A stretch of DNA of 64,000 nucleotides from Brachyhypopomus gauderio (Eukaryota > Chordata > Actinopteri > Gymnotiformes > Hypopomidae), in the NCBI RefSeq assembly GCF_052324685.1, contig NW_027507037.1, positions 1 to 64,000 of the forward strand, in the 5' to 3' direction. The position numbers were made by a program, and so were the translations under genes. Under the pieces are notes generated by a model. The model did not search any database. It worked only from the letters and a program-made list of their open reading frames with translations, and was not told the DNA's origin. Of the stretch, positions 20,367 to 32,458 are shown one piece after another. Each line of letters opens with the position of its first letter. Within the stretch, counting starts at the first letter, position 1.

Positions 20367-20642
20367 AGCAGTTTTTTTGGAGATGGCAGAAGAATTCTTA
20401 TACCTAATCACTCTCAACAACGGTGCCTGACCCAAGGCTGAAGAGCAGTTATTCGCATGATGGTAGCAGAGAGCCATGCTACGATGCCATTTGCAAATGC
20501 TCATACCTGGCTTTGTTCTTAGGCGACATTGAAGACCCTGCAGTGTTTTGATAACAGGCAGGAAATGATGCATCTTTCCTCTTCTGACAGAAGACAAATT
20601 CAGCTTCTTCTACAAGAATGTCAGCAAATACAGTCTTCCTGT

Positions 20643-20718
20643 GGTAGCGTGTCTGAGTGGTCTAAGGCACTGGATTTAGGCTCCAGTCTCTGAGAAGGCA
20701 TGGGATCGAATGCTGCCA
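20643..20718 (+). pseudogene. tRNA-Leu-like pseudogene
   Basis: Unit 30; standard form. Confidence 0.93.
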
Positions 20719-20974
20719 GCTGGTAACTTTACAATGATTCTTGCCTTTGTGTTCTCTTGAAAACCCTCTCTTCCAGTACAGATGACGGGAAACAATTTGA
20801 AAAAGACATTGGAACCCTTCTTCTTTTTCAGAGTTACATATAGCTTAGCATTTTTTACTTTGAAAGTTAGGCAAGCATTGTTCCTCACAAGTTCAGCCCT
20901 GCTCATGTACCAAGTTGAGAATGCTGCTTTGGAGGACTCCAGACTTGAAAATTGCAAAAAAGATATTACCACAG

Positions 20975-21056
20975 GGTAGCGTGGCCGAGCGGTCTAAGGC
21001 GCTGGATTAAGGCTCCAGTCTCTGCGGAGGCGTGGGTTCGAATCCCACCGCTGCCA
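20975..21056 (+). tRNA. tRNA-Leu (AAG)
   Basis: Unit 31, class A2, consensus gene. Confidence 0.96.
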
Positions 21057-21333
21057 AGCAGTGTTTTTAGGAGATGGCAGAAGAATTCTTATACCTAATC
21101 ACTCTCAACAACGGTGCCTGACCCAAGGCTGAAGAGCAGTTATTCGCATGATGGTAGCAGAGAGCCATGCTACGATGCCATTTGCAAATGCTCATACCTG
21201 GCTTTGTTCTTAGGCGACATTGAAGACCCTGCAGTGTTTTGATAACAGGCAGGAAATGATGCATCTTTCCTCTTCTGACAGAAGACAAATTCAGCTTCTT
21301 CTACAAGAATGTCAGCAAATACAGTCTTCCTGT

Positions 21334-21409
21334 GGTAGCGTGTCTGAGTGGTCTAAGGCACTGGATTTAGGCTCCAGTCTCTGAGAAGGCATGGGATCGA
21401 ATGCTGCCA
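21334..21409 (+). pseudogene. tRNA-Leu-like pseudogene
   Basis: Unit 31; standard form. Confidence 0.93.
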
Positions 21410-21665
21410 GCTGGTAACTTTACAATGATTCTTGCCTTTGTGTTCTCTTGAAAACCCTCTCTTCCAGTACAGATGACGGGAAACAATTTGAAAACGACAT
21501 TGGAACCCTTCTTCTTTTTCAGAGTTACATATAGCTTAGCATTTTTTACTTTGAAAGTTAGGCAAGCATTGTTCCTCACAAGTTCAGCCCTGCTCATGTA
21601 CCAAGTTGAGAATGCTGCTTTGGAGGACTCCAGACTTGAAAATTGCAAAAAAGATATTACCAAAG

Positions 21666-21747
21666 GGTAGCGTGGCCGAGCGGTCTAAGGCGCTGGATTT
21701 AGGCTCCAGTCTCTGCGGAGGCGTGGGTTCGAATCCCACCGCTGCCA
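21666..21747 (+). tRNA. tRNA-Leu (TAG)
   Basis: Unit 32, class K1, gaaaacgac marker upstream. Confidence 0.96.
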
Positions 21748-22024
21748 AGCAGTGTTTTTAAGAGATGGCAGAAGAATTCTTATACCTAATCACTCTCAAC
21801 AATGGTGCCTGACCCAAGGCTGAAGAGCAGTCATTCGCATGATGGTAGCAGAGAGCCATGCCACGATGCCATTTGCAAATGCTCATACCTGGCTTTGTTC
21901 TTAGGCGACATTGAAGACCCTGCGGTGTTTTGATAACAGGCAGGAAATGATGCATCTTTCCTCTTCTGACAGAAGAAAAATTCACCTTCTTCCACAAGAA
22001 TGTCAGCAAATGCAGTCTTCCTGT

Positions 22025-22100
22025 GGTAGCGTGTCTGAGTGGTCTAAGGCACTGGATTTAGGCTCCAGTCTCTGAGAAGGCATGGGATCGAATGCTGCCA
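22025..22100 (+). pseudogene. tRNA-Leu-like pseudogene
   Basis: Unit 32; standard form. Confidence 0.93.
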
Positions 22101-22354
22101 GCTGGTAACTTTACAATGATTCTTGCCTTTGTGTTCTCTTGAAAACCCTCTCTTCCAGTACAGATGACGGGAAACAATTTGAAAAAGACATTGGAACCCT
22201 TCTTCTTTTTCAGTTACATATAGCTTAGCATTTTTTACTTTGAAAGTTAGGCAAGCATTGTTCCTCACAAGTTCAGCCCTGCTCATGTACCAAGTTGAGA
22301 ATGCTGCTTTGGAGGACTCCAGACTTGAAAATTGCAAAAAAGATATTACCAAAG

Positions 22355-22436
22355 GGTAGCGTGGCCGAGCGGTCTAAGGCGCTGGATTTAGGCTCCAGTC
22401 TCTGCGGAGGCGTGGGTTCGAATCCCACCGCTGCCA
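22355..22436 (+). tRNA. tRNA-Leu (TAG)
   Basis: Unit 33, class K1, 2-nt deletion after ctttttcag in the upstream spacer. Confidence 0.96.
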
Positions 22437-22713
22437 AGCAGTGTTTTTAAGAGATGGCAGAAGAATTCTTATACCTAATCACTCTCAACAATGGTGCCTG
22501 ACCCAAGGCTGAAGAGCAGTCATTCGCATGATGGTAGCAGAGAGCCATGCCACGATGCCATTTGCAAATGCTCATACCTGGCTTTGTTCTTAGGCGACAT
22601 TGAAGACCCTGCGGTGTTTTGATAACAGGCAGGAAATGATGCATCTTTCCTCTTCTGACAGAAGAAAAATTCACCTTCTTCCACAAGAATGTCAGCAAAT
22701 GCAGTCTTCCTGT

Positions 22714-22789
22714 GGTAGCGTGTCTGAGTGGTCTAAGGCACTGGATTTAGGCTCCAGTCTCTGAGAAGGCATGGGATCGAATGCTGCCA
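22714..22789 (+). pseudogene. tRNA-Leu-like pseudogene
   Basis: Unit 33; standard form. Confidence 0.93.
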
Positions 22790-23045
22790 GCTGGTAACTT
22801 TACAATGATTCTTGCCTTTGTGTTCTCTTGAAAACCCTCTCTTCCAGTACAGATGACGGGAAACAATTTGAAAAAGACATTGGAACCCTTCTTCTTTTTC
22901 AGAGTTACATATAGCTTAGCATTTTTTACTTTGAAAGTTAGGCAAGCATTGTTCCTCACAAGTTCAGCCCTGCTCATGTACCAAGTTGAGAATGCTGCTT
23001 TGGAGGACTCCAGACTTGAAAATTGCAAAAAAGATATTACCAAAG

Positions 23046-23127
23046 GGTAGCGTGGCCGAGCGGTCTAAGGCGCTGGATTTAGGCTCCAGTCTCTGCGGAG
23101 GCGTGGGTTCGAATCCCACCGCTGCCA
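23046..23127 (+). tRNA. tRNA-Leu (TAG)
   Basis: Unit 34, class K1, consensus gene. Confidence 0.96.
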
Positions 23128-23404
23128 AGCAGTGTTTTTAAGAGATGGCAGAAGAATTCTTATACCTAATCACTCTCAACAATGGTGCCTGACCCAAGGC
23201 TGAAGAGCAGTCATTCGCATGATGGTAGCAGAGAGCCATGCCACGATGCCATTTGCAAATGCTCATACCTGGCTTTGTTCTTAGGCGACATTGAAGACCC
23301 TGCGGTGTTTTGATAACAGGCAGGAAATGATGCATCTTTCCTCTTCTGACAGAAGAAAAATTCACCTTCTTCCACAAGAATGTCAGCAAATGCAGTCTAC
23401 CTGT

Positions 23405-23480
23405 GGTAGCGTGTCTGAGTGGTCTAAGGCACTGGATTTAGGCTCCAGTCTCTGAGAAGGCATGGGATCGAATGCTGCCA
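23405..23480 (+). pseudogene. tRNA-Leu-like pseudogene
   Basis: Unit 34; standard form. Confidence 0.93.
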
Positions 23481-23736
23481 GCTGGTAACTTTACAATGAT
23501 TCTTGCCTTTGTGTTCTCTTGAAAACCCTCTCTTCCAGTACAGATGACGGGAAACAATTTGAAAAAGACATTGGAACCCTTCTTCTTTTTCAGAGTTACA
23601 TATAGCTTAGCATTTTTTACTTTGAAAGTTAGGCAAGCATTGTTCCTCACAAGTTCAGCCCTGCTCATGTACCAAGTTGAGAATGCTGCTTTGGAGGACT
23701 CCAGACTTGAAAATTGCAAAAAAGAGATTACCACAG

Positions 23737-23818
23737 GGTAGCTTGGCCGAGCGGTCTAAGGCGCTGGATTAAGGCTCCAGTCTCTGCGGAGGCGTGGGTT
23801 CGAATCCCACCGCTGCCA
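23737..23818 (+). tRNA. tRNA-Leu (AAG), U7 variant
   Basis: Unit 35, class A1. G7 is U, so the inner acceptor pair 7-66 is lost; the rest is consensus. Confidence 0.87.
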
Positions 23819-24094
23819 AGCAGTTTTTTTGGAGATGGCAGAAGAATTCTTATACCTAATCACTCTCAACAACGGTGCCTGACCCAAGGCTGAAGAGCAG
23901 TTATTCGCATGATGGTAGCAGAGAGCCATGCTACGATGCCATTTGCAAATGCTCATACCTGGCTTTGTTCTTAGGCGACATTGAAGACCCTGCAGTGTTT
24001 TGATAACAGGCAGGAAATGATGCATCTTTCCTCTTCTGACAGAAGACAAATTCAGCTTCTTCTACAAGAATGTCAGCAAATACAGTCTTCCTGT

Positions 24095-24170
24095 GGTAGC
24101 GTGTCTGAGTGGTCTAAGGCACTGGATTTAGGCTCCAGTCTCTGAGAAGGCATGGGATCGAATGCTGCCA
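24095..24170 (+). pseudogene. tRNA-Leu-like pseudogene
   Basis: Unit 35; standard form. Confidence 0.93.
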
Positions 24171-24426
24171 GCTGGTAACTTTACAATGATTCTTGCCTTT
24201 GTGTTCTCTTGAAAACCCTCTCTTCCAGTACAGATGACGGGAAACAATTTGAAAAAGACATTGGAACCCTTCTTCTTTTTTAGAGTTACATATAGCTTAG
24301 CATTTTTTACTTTGAAAGTTAGGCAAGCATTGTTCCTCACAAGTTCAGCCCTGCTCATGTACCAAGTTGAGAATGCTGCTTTGGAGGACTCCAGACTTGA
24401 AAATTGCAAAAAAGATATTACCACAG

Positions 24427-24508
24427 GGTAGCGTGGCCGAGCGGTCTAAGGCGCTGGATTAAGGCTCCAGTCTCTGCGGAGGCGTGGGTTCGAATCCCAC
24501 CGCTGCCA
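24427..24508 (+). tRNA. tRNA-Leu (AAG)
   Basis: Unit 36, class A2, cttttttagag marker upstream. Confidence 0.96.
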
Positions 24509-24785
24509 AGCAGTGTTTTTAGGAGATGGCAGAAGAATTCTTATACCTAATCACTCTCAACAACGGTGCCTGACCCAAGGCTGAAGAGCAGTTATTCGCA
24601 TGATGGTAGCAGAGAGCCATGCTACGATGCCATTTGCAAATGCTCATACCTGGCTTTGTTCTTAGGCGACATTGAAGACCCTGCAGTGTTTTGATAACAG
24701 GCAGGAAATGATGCATCTTTCCTCTTCTGACAGAAGACAAATTCAGCTTCTTCTACAAGAATGTCAGCAAATACAGTCTTCCTGT

Positions 24786-24861
24786 GGTAGCGTGTCTGAG
24801 TGGTCTAAGGCACTGGATTTAGGCTCCAGTCTCTGAGAAGGCATGGGATCGAATGCTGCCA
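24786..24861 (+). pseudogene. tRNA-Leu-like pseudogene
   Basis: Unit 36; standard form. Confidence 0.93.
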
Positions 24862-25117
24862 GCTGGTAACTTTACAATGATTCTTGCCTTTGTGTTCTCT
24901 TGAAAACCCTCTCTTCCAGTACAGATGACGGGAAACAATTTGAAAACGACATTGGAACCCTTCTTCTTTTTCAGAGTTACATATAGCTTAGCATTTTTTA
25001 CTTTGAAAGTTAGGCAAGCATTGTTCCTCACAAGTTCAGCCCTGCTCATGTACCAAGTTGAGAATGCTGCTTTGGAGGACTCCAGACTTGAAAATTGCAA
25101 AAAAGATTTTACCAAAG

Positions 25118-25199
25118 GGTAGCGTGGCCGAGCGGTCTAAGGCGCTGGATTTAGGCTCCAGTCTCTGCGGAGGCGTGGGTTCGAATCCCACCGCTGCCA
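25118..25199 (+). tRNA. tRNA-Leu (TAG)
   Basis: Unit 37, class K2, gaaaacgac and gattttacc upstream. Confidence 0.96.
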
Positions 25200-25476
25200 A
25201 GCAGTGTTTTTAAGAGATGGCAGAAGAATTCTTATACCTAATCACTCTCAACAATGGTGCCTGACCCAAGGCTGAAGAGCAGTCATTCGCATGATGGTAG
25301 CAGAGAGCCATGCTACGATGCCATTTGCAAATGCTCATACCTGGCTTTGTTCTTAGGCGACATTGAAGACCCTGCAGTGTTTTGATAACAGGCAGGAAAT
25401 GATGCATCTTTCCTCTTCTGACAGAAGACAAATTCAGCTTCTTCTACAAGAATGTCAGCAAATACAGTCTTCCTGT

Positions 25477-25552
25477 GGTAGCGTGTCTGAGTGGTCTAAG
25501 GCACTGGATTTAGGCTCCAGTCTCTGAGAAGGCATGGGATCGAATGCTGCCA
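25477..25552 (+). pseudogene. tRNA-Leu-like pseudogene
   Basis: Unit 37; standard form. Confidence 0.93.
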
Positions 25553-25808
25553 GCTGGTAACTTTACAATGATTCTTGCCTTTGTGTTCTCTTGAAAACCC
25601 TCTCTTCCAGTACAGATGACGGGAAACAATTTGAAAAAGACATTGGAACCCTTCTTCTTTTTCAGAGTTACATATAGCTTAGCATTTTTTACTTTGAAAG
25701 TTAGGCAAGCATTGTTCCTCACAAGTTCAGCCCTGCTCATGTACCAAGTTGAGAATGCTGCTTTGGAGGACTCCAGACTTGAAAATTGCAAAAAAGATAT
25801 TACCACAG

Positions 25809-25890
25809 GGTAGCGTGGCCGAGCGGTCTAAGGCGCTGGATTAAGGCTCTAGTCTCTGCGGAGGCGTGGGTTCGAATCCCACCGCTGCCA
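25809..25890 (+). tRNA. tRNA-Leu (AAG)
   Basis: Unit 38, class A2 with U41. Confidence 0.96.
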
Positions 25891-26167
25891 AGCAGTGTTT
25901 TTAGGAGATGGCAGAAGAATTCTTATACCTAATCACTCTCAACAACGGTGCCTGACCCAAGGCTGAAGAGCAGTTATTCGCATGATGGTAGCAGAGAGCC
26001 ATGCTACGATGCCATTTGCAAATGCTCATACCTGGCTTTGTTCTTAGGCGACATTGAAGACCCTGCAGTGTTTTGATAACAGGCAGGAAATGATGCATCT
26101 TTCCTCTTCTGACAGAAGACAAATTCAGCTTCTTCTACAAGAATGTCAGCAAATACAGTCTTCCTGT

Positions 26168-26243
26168 GGTAGCGTGTCTGAGTGGTCTAAGGCACTGGAT
26201 TTAGGCTCCAGTCTCTGAGAAGGCATGGGATTGAATGCTGCCA
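26168..26243 (+). pseudogene. tRNA-Leu-like pseudogene, gggattg form
   Basis: Unit 38; gggattg form, the only one in the clean zone. Confidence 0.93.
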
Positions 26244-26499
26244 GCTGGTAACTTTACAATGATTCTTGCCTTTGTGTTCTCTTGAAAACCCTCTCTTCCA
26301 GTACAGATGACGGGAAACAATTTGAAAAAGACATTGGAACCCTTCTTCTTTTTCAGAGTTACATATAGCTTAGCATTTTTTACTTTGAAAGTTAGGCAAG
26401 CATTGTTCCTCACAAGTTCAGCCCTGCTCATGTACCAAGTTGAGAATGCTGCTTTGGAGGACTCCAGACTTGAAAATTGCAAAAAAGATATTACCAAAG

Positions 26500-26581
26500 G
26501 GTAGCGTGGCCGAGCGGTCTAAGGCGCTGGATTTAGGCTCCAGTCTCTGCGGAGGCGTGGGTTCGAATCCCACCGCTGCCA
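26500..26581 (+). tRNA. tRNA-Leu (TAG)
   Basis: Unit 39, class K1; last unit of HOR copy B. Confidence 0.96.
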
Positions 26582-26858
26582 AGCAGTGTTTTTAAGAGAT
26601 GGCAGAAGAATTCTTATACCTAATCACTCTCAACAATGGTGCCTGACCCAAGGCTGAAGAGCAGTCATTCGCATGATGGTAGCAGAGAGCCATGCCACGA
26701 TGCCATTTGCAAATGCTCATACCTGGCTTTGTTCTTAGGCGACATTGAAGACCCTGCGGTGTTTTGATAACAGGCAGGAAATGATGCATCTTTCCTCTTC
26801 TGACAGAAGAAAAATTCACCTTCTTCCACAAGAATGTCAGCAAATGCAGTCTACCTGT

Positions 26859-26934
26859 GGTAGCGTGTCTGAGTGGTCTAAGGCACTGGATTTAGGCTCC
26901 AGTCTCTGAGAAGGCATGGGATCGAATGCTGCCA
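26859..26934 (+). pseudogene. tRNA-Leu-like pseudogene
   Basis: Unit 39; standard form. Confidence 0.93.
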
Positions 26935-27190
26935 GCTGGTAACTTTACAATGATTCTTGCCTTTGTGTTCTCTTGAAAACCCTCTCTTCCAGTACAGATG
27001 ACGGGAAACAATTTGAAAAAGACATTGGAACCCTTCTTCTTTTTCAGAGTTACATATAGCTTAGCATTTTTTACTTTGAAAGTTAGGCAAGCATTGTTCC
27101 TCACAAGTTCAGCCCTGCTCATGTACCAAGTTGAGAATGCTGCTTTGGAGGACTCCAGACTTGAAAATTGCAAAAAAGAGATTACCACAG

Positions 27191-27272
27191 GGTAGCGTGG
27201 CCGAGCGGTCTAAGGCGCTGGATTAAGGCTCCAGTCTCTGCGGAGGCGTGGGTTCGAATCCCACCGCTGCCA
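27191..27272 (+). tRNA. tRNA-Leu (AAG)
   Basis: Unit 40, class A1; first unit of HOR copy C. Confidence 0.96.
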
Positions 27273-27548
27273 AGCAGTTTTTTTGGAGATGGCAGAAGAA
27301 TTCTTATACCTAATCACTCTCAACAACGGTGCCTGACCCAAGGCTGAAGAGCAGTTATTCGCATGATGGTAGCAGAGAGCCATGCTACGATGCCATTTGC
27401 AAATGCTCATACCTGGCTTTGTTCTTAGGCGACATTGAAGACCCTGCAGTGTTTTGATAACAGGCAGGAAATGATGCATCTTTCCTCTTCTGACAGAAGA
27501 CAAATTCAGCTTCTTCTACAAGAATGTCAGCAAATACAGTCTTCCTGT

Positions 27549-27624
27549 GGTAGCGTGTCTGAGTGGTCTAAGGCACTGGATTTAGGCTCCAGTCTCTGAG
27601 AAGGCATGGGATCGAATGCTGCCA
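27549..27624 (+). pseudogene. tRNA-Leu-like pseudogene
   Basis: Unit 40; standard form. Confidence 0.93.
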
Positions 27625-27880
27625 GCTGGTAACTTTACAATGATTCTTGCCTTTGTGTTCTCTTGAAAACCCTCTCTTCCAGTACAGATGACGGGAAACA
27701 ATTTGAAAAAGACATTGGAACCCTTCTTCTTTTTCAGAGTTACATATAGCTTAGCATTTTTTACTTTGAAAGTTAGGCAAGCATTGTTCCTCACAAGTTC
27801 AGCCCTGCTCATGTACCAAGTTGAGAATGCTGCTTTGGAGGACTCCAGACTTGAAAATTGCAAAAAAGATATTACCACAG

Positions 27881-27962
27881 GGTAGCGTGGCCGAGCGGTC
27901 TAAGGCGCTGGATTAAGGCTCCAGTCTCTGCGGAGGCGTGGGTTCGAATCCCACCGCTGCCA
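27881..27962 (+). tRNA. tRNA-Leu (AAG)
   Basis: Unit 41, class A2, consensus gene. Confidence 0.96.
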
Positions 27963-28239
27963 AGCAGTGTTTTTAGGAGATGGCAGAAGAATTCTTATAC
28001 CTAATCACTCTCAACAACGGTGCCTGACCCAAGGCTGAAGAGCAGTTATTCGCATGATGGTAGCAGAGAGCCATGCTACGATGCCATTTGCAAATGCTCA
28101 TACCTGGCTTTGTTCTTAGGCGACATTGAAGACCCTGCAGTGTTTTGATAACAGGCAGGAAATGATGCATCTTTCCTCTTCTGACAGAAGACAAATTCAG
28201 CTTCTTCTACAAGAATGTCAGCAAATACAGTCTTCCTGT

Positions 28240-28315
28240 GGTAGCGTGTCTGAGTGGTCTAAGGCACTGGATTTAGGCTCCAGTCTCTGAGAAGGCATGG
28301 GATCGAATGCTGCCA
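28240..28315 (+). pseudogene. tRNA-Leu-like pseudogene
   Basis: Unit 41; standard form. Confidence 0.93.
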
Positions 28316-28571
28316 GCTGGTAACTTTACAATGATTCTTGCCTTTGTGTTCTCTTGAAAACCCTCTCTTCCAGTACAGATGACGGGAAACAATTTGAAAA
28401 AGACATTGGAACCCTTCTTCTTTTTCAGAGTTACATATAGCTTAGCATTTTTTACTTTGAAAGTTAGGCAAGCATTGTTCCTCACAAGTTCAGCCCTGCT
28501 CATGTACCAAGTTGAGAATGCTGCTTTGGAGGACTCCAGACTTGAAAATTGCAAAAAAGATATTACCAAAG

Positions 28572-28653
28572 GGTAGCGTGGCCGAGCGGTCTAAGGTGCT
28601 GGATTTAGGCTCCAGTCTCTGCGGAGGCGTGGGTTCGAATCCCACCGCTGCCA
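28572..28653 (+). tRNA. tRNA-Leu (TAG), U25 variant
   Basis: Unit 42, class K1, matches unit 28. Confidence 0.93.
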
Positions 28654-28930
28654 AGCAGTGTTTTTAAGAGATGGCAGAAGAATTCTTATACCTAATCACT
28701 CTCAACAATGGTGCCTGACCCAAGGCTGAAGAGCAGTCATTCGCATGATGGTAGCAGAGAGCCATGCCACGATGCCATTTGCAAATGCTCATACCTGGCT
28801 TTGTTCTTAGGCGACATTGAAGACCCTGCGGTGTTTTGATAACAGGCAGGAAATGATGCATCTTTCCTCTTCTGACAGAAGAAAAATTCACCTTCTTCCA
28901 CAAGAATGTCAGCAAATGCAGTCTTCCTGT

Positions 28931-29006
28931 GGTAGCGTGTCTGAGTGGTCTAAGGCACTGGATTTAGGCTCCAGTCTCTGAGAAGGCATGGGATCGAATG
29001 CTGCCA
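28931..29006 (+). pseudogene. tRNA-Leu-like pseudogene
   Basis: Unit 42; standard form. Confidence 0.93.
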
Positions 29007-29262
29007 GCTGGTAACTTTACAATGATTCTTGCCTTTGTGTTCTCTTGAAAACCCTCTCTTCCAGTACAGATGACGGGAAACAATTTGAAAAAGACATTGG
29101 AACCCTTCTTCTTTTTCAGAGTTACATATAGCTTAGCATTTTTTACTTTGAAAGTTAGGCAAGCATTGTTCCTCACAAGTTCAGCCCTGCTCATGTACCA
29201 AGTTGAGAATGCTGCTTTGGAGGACTCCAGACTTGAAAATTGCAAAAAAGATATTACCAAAG

Positions 29263-29344
29263 GGTAGCGTGGCCGAGCGGTCTAAGGCGCTGGATTTAGG
29301 CTCCAGTCTCTGCGGAGGCGTGGGTTCGAATCCCACCGCTGCCA
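29263..29344 (+). tRNA. tRNA-Leu (TAG)
   Basis: Unit 43, class K1, consensus gene. Confidence 0.96.
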
Positions 29345-29621
29345 AGCAGTGTTTTTAAGAGATGGCAGAAGAATTCTTATACCTAATCACTCTCAACAAT
29401 GGTGCCTGACCCAAGGCTGAAGAGCAGTCATTCGCATGATGGTAGCAGAGAGCCATGCCACGATGCCATTTGCAAATGCTCATACCTGGCTTTGTTCTTA
29501 GGCGACATTGAAGACCCTGCGGTGTTTTGATAACAGGCAGGAAATGATGCATCTTTCCTCTTCTGACAGAAGAAAAATTCACCTTCTTCCACAAGAATGT
29601 CAGCAAATGCAGTCTACCTGT

Positions 29622-29697
29622 GGTAGCGTGTCTGAGTGGTCTAAGGCACTGGATTTAGGCTCCAGTCTCTGAGAAGGCATGGGATCGAATGCTGCCA
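29622..29697 (+). pseudogene. tRNA-Leu-like pseudogene
   Basis: Unit 43; standard form. Confidence 0.93.
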
Positions 29698-29953
29698 GCT
29701 GGTAACTTTACAATGATTCTTGCCTTTGTGTTCTCTTGAAAACCCTCTCTTCCAGTACAGATGACGGGAAACAATTTGAAAAAGACATTGGAACCCTTCT
29801 TCTTTTTCAGAGTTACATATAGCTTAGCATTTTTTACTTTGAAAGTTAGGCAAGCATTGTTCCTCACAAGTTCAGCCCTGCTCATGTACCAAGTTGAGAA
29901 TGCTGCTTTGGAGGACTCCAGACTTGAAAATTGCAAAAAAGAGATTACCACAG

Positions 29954-30035
29954 GGTAGCTTGGCCGAGCGGTCTAAGGAGCTGGATTAAGGCTCCAGTCT
30001 CTGCGGAGGTGTGGGTTCGAATCCCACCGCTGCCA
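29954..30035 (+). tRNA. tRNA-Leu (AAG), U7/A25/U48 variant
   Basis: Unit 44, class A1, matches unit 30. Confidence 0.8.
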
Positions 30036-30311
30036 AGCAGTTTTTTTGGAGATGGCAGAAGAATTCTTATACCTAATCACTCTCAACAACGGTGCCTGAC
30101 CCAAGGCTGAAGAGCAGTTATTCGCATGATGGTAGCAGAGAGCCATGCTACGATGCCATTTGCAAATGCTCATACCTGGCTTTGTTCTTAGGCGACATTG
30201 AAGACCCTGCAGTGTTTTGATAACAGGCAGGAAATGATGCATCTTTCCTCTTCTGACAGAAGACAAATTCAGCTTCTTCTACAAGAATGTCAGCAAATAC
30301 AGTCTTCCTGT

Positions 30312-30387
30312 GGTAGCGTGTCTGAGTGGTCTAAGGCACTGGATTTAGGCTCCAGTCTCTGAGAAGGCATGGGATCGAATGCTGCCA
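30312..30387 (+). pseudogene. tRNA-Leu-like pseudogene
   Basis: Unit 44; standard form. Confidence 0.93.
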
Positions 30388-30643
30388 GCTGGTAACTTTA
30401 CAATGATTCTTGCCTTTGTGTTCTCTTGAAAACCCTCTCTTCCAGTACAGATGACGGGAAACAATTTGAAAAAGACATTGGAACCCTTCTTCTTTTTCAG
30501 AGTTACATATAGCTTAGCATTTTTTACTTTGAAAGTTAGGCAAGCATTGTTCCTCACAAGTTCAGCCCTGCTCATGTACCAAGTTGAGAATGCTGCTTTG
30601 GAGGACTCCAGACTTGAAAATTGCAAAAAAGATATTACCACAG

Positions 30644-30725
30644 GGTAGCGTGGCCGAGCGGTCTAAGGCGCTGGATTAAGGCTCCAGTCTCTGCGGAGGC
30701 GTGGGTTCGAATCCCACCGCTGCCA
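30644..30725 (+). tRNA. tRNA-Leu (AAG)
   Basis: Unit 45, class A2, consensus gene. Confidence 0.96.
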
Positions 30726-31002
30726 AGCAGTGTTTTTAGGAGATGGCAGAAGAATTCTTATACCTAATCACTCTCAACAACGGTGCCTGACCCAAGGCTG
30801 AAGAGCAGTTATTCGCATGATGGTAGCAGAGAGCCATGCTACGATGCCATTTGCAAATGCTCATACCTGGCTTTGTTCTTAGGCGACATTGAAGACCCTG
30901 CAGTGTTTTGATAACAGGCAGGAAATGATGCATCTTTCCTCTTCTGACAGAAGACAAATTCAGCTTCTTCTACAAGAATGTCAGCAAATACAGTCTTCCT
31001 GT

Positions 31003-31078
31003 GGTAGCGTGTCTGAGTGGTCTAAGGCACTGGATTTAGGCTCCAGTCTCTGAGAAGGCATGGGATCGAATGCTGCCA
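31003..31078 (+). pseudogene. tRNA-Leu-like pseudogene
   Basis: Unit 45; standard form. Confidence 0.93.
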
Positions 31079-31334
31079 GCTGGTAACTTTACAATGATTC
31101 TTGCCTTTGTGTTCTCTTGAAAACCCTCTCTTCCAGTACAGATGACGGGAAACAATTTGAAAACGACATTGGAACCCTTCTTCTTTTTCAGAGTTACATA
31201 TAGCTTAGCATTTTTTACTTTGAAAGTTAGGCAAGCATTGTTCCTCACAAGTTCAGCCCTGCTCATGTACCAAGTTGAGAATGCTGCTTTGGAGGACTCC
31301 AGACTTGAAAATTGCAAAAAAGATATTACCAAAG

Positions 31335-31416
31335 GGTAGCGTGGCCGAGCGGTCTAAGGCGCTGGATTTAGGCTCCAGTCTCTGCGGAGGCGTGGGTTCG
31401 AATCCCACCGCTGCCA
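31335..31416 (+). tRNA. tRNA-Leu (TAG)
   Basis: Unit 46, class K1, gaaaacgac marker; opens the 5-unit block. Confidence 0.96.
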
Positions 31417-31693
31417 AGCAGTGTTTTTAAGAGATGGCAGAAGAATTCTTATACCTAATCACTCTCAACAATGGTGCCTGACCCAAGGCTGAAGAGCAGT
31501 CATTCGCATGATGGTAGCAGAGAGCCATGCCACGATGCCATTTGCAAATGCTCATACCTGGCTTTGTTCTTAGGCGACATTGAAGACCCTGCGGTGTTTT
31601 GATAACAGGCAGGAAATGATGCATCTTTCCTCTTCTGACAGAAGAAAAATTCACCTTCTTCCACAAGAATGTCAGCAAATGCAGTCTTCCTGT

Positions 31694-31769
31694 GGTAGCG
31701 TGTCTGAGTGGTCTAAGGCACTGGATTTAGGCTCCAGTCTCTGAGAAGGCATGGGATCGAATGCTGCCA
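31694..31769 (+). pseudogene. tRNA-Leu-like pseudogene
   Basis: Unit 46; standard form. Confidence 0.93.
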
Positions 31770-32023
31770 GCTGGTAACTTTACAATGATTCTTGCCTTTG
31801 TGTTCTCTTGAAAACCCTCTCTTCCAGTACAGATGACGGGAAACAATTTGAAAAAGACATTGGAACCCTTCTTCTTTTTCAGTTACATATAGCTTAGCAT
31901 TTTTTACTTTGAAAGTTAGGCAAGCATTGTTCCTCACAAGTTCAGCCCTGCTCATGTACCAAGTTGAGAATGCTGCTTTGGAGGACTCCAGACTTGAAAA
32001 TTGCAAAAAAGATATTACCAAAG

Positions 32024-32105
32024 GGTAGCGTGGCCGAGCGGTCTAAGGCGCTGGATTTAGGCTCCAGTCTCTGCGGAGGCGTGGGTTCGAATCCCACCGC
32101 TGCCA
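32024..32105 (+). tRNA. tRNA-Leu (TAG)
   Basis: Unit 47, class K1, 2-nt deletion upstream. Confidence 0.96.
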
Positions 32106-32382
32106 AGCAGTGTTTTTAAGAGATGGCAGAAGAATTCTTATACCTAATCACTCTCAACAATGGTGCCTGACCCAAGGCTGAAGAGCAGTCATTCGCATGA
32201 TGGTAGCAGAGAGCCATGCCACGATGCCATTTGCAAATGCTCATACCTGGCTTTGTTCTTAGGCGACATTGAAGACCCTGCGGTGTTTTGATAACAGGCA
32301 GGAAATGATGCATCTTTCCTCTTCTGACAGAAGAAAAATTCACCTTCTTCCACAAGAATGTCAGCAAATGCAGTCTTCCTGT

Positions 32383-32458
32383 GGTAGCGTGTCTGAGTGG
32401 TCTAAGGCACTGGATTTAGGCTCCAGTCTCTGAGAAGGCATGGGATCGAATGCTGCCA
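32383..32458 (+). pseudogene. tRNA-Leu-like pseudogene
   Basis: Unit 47; standard form. Confidence 0.93.

Larger units (their letters stand above)
17522..27190 (+). repeat. 14-unit higher-order repeat, copy B (units 26-39)
   Basis: Clean copy of the 14-unit block. The offset to copy C is a constant 9,669 bp over units 27-36, and every marker substitution noted in this block recurs at that offset. It gives the best reference order for the block. Confidence 0.93.
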
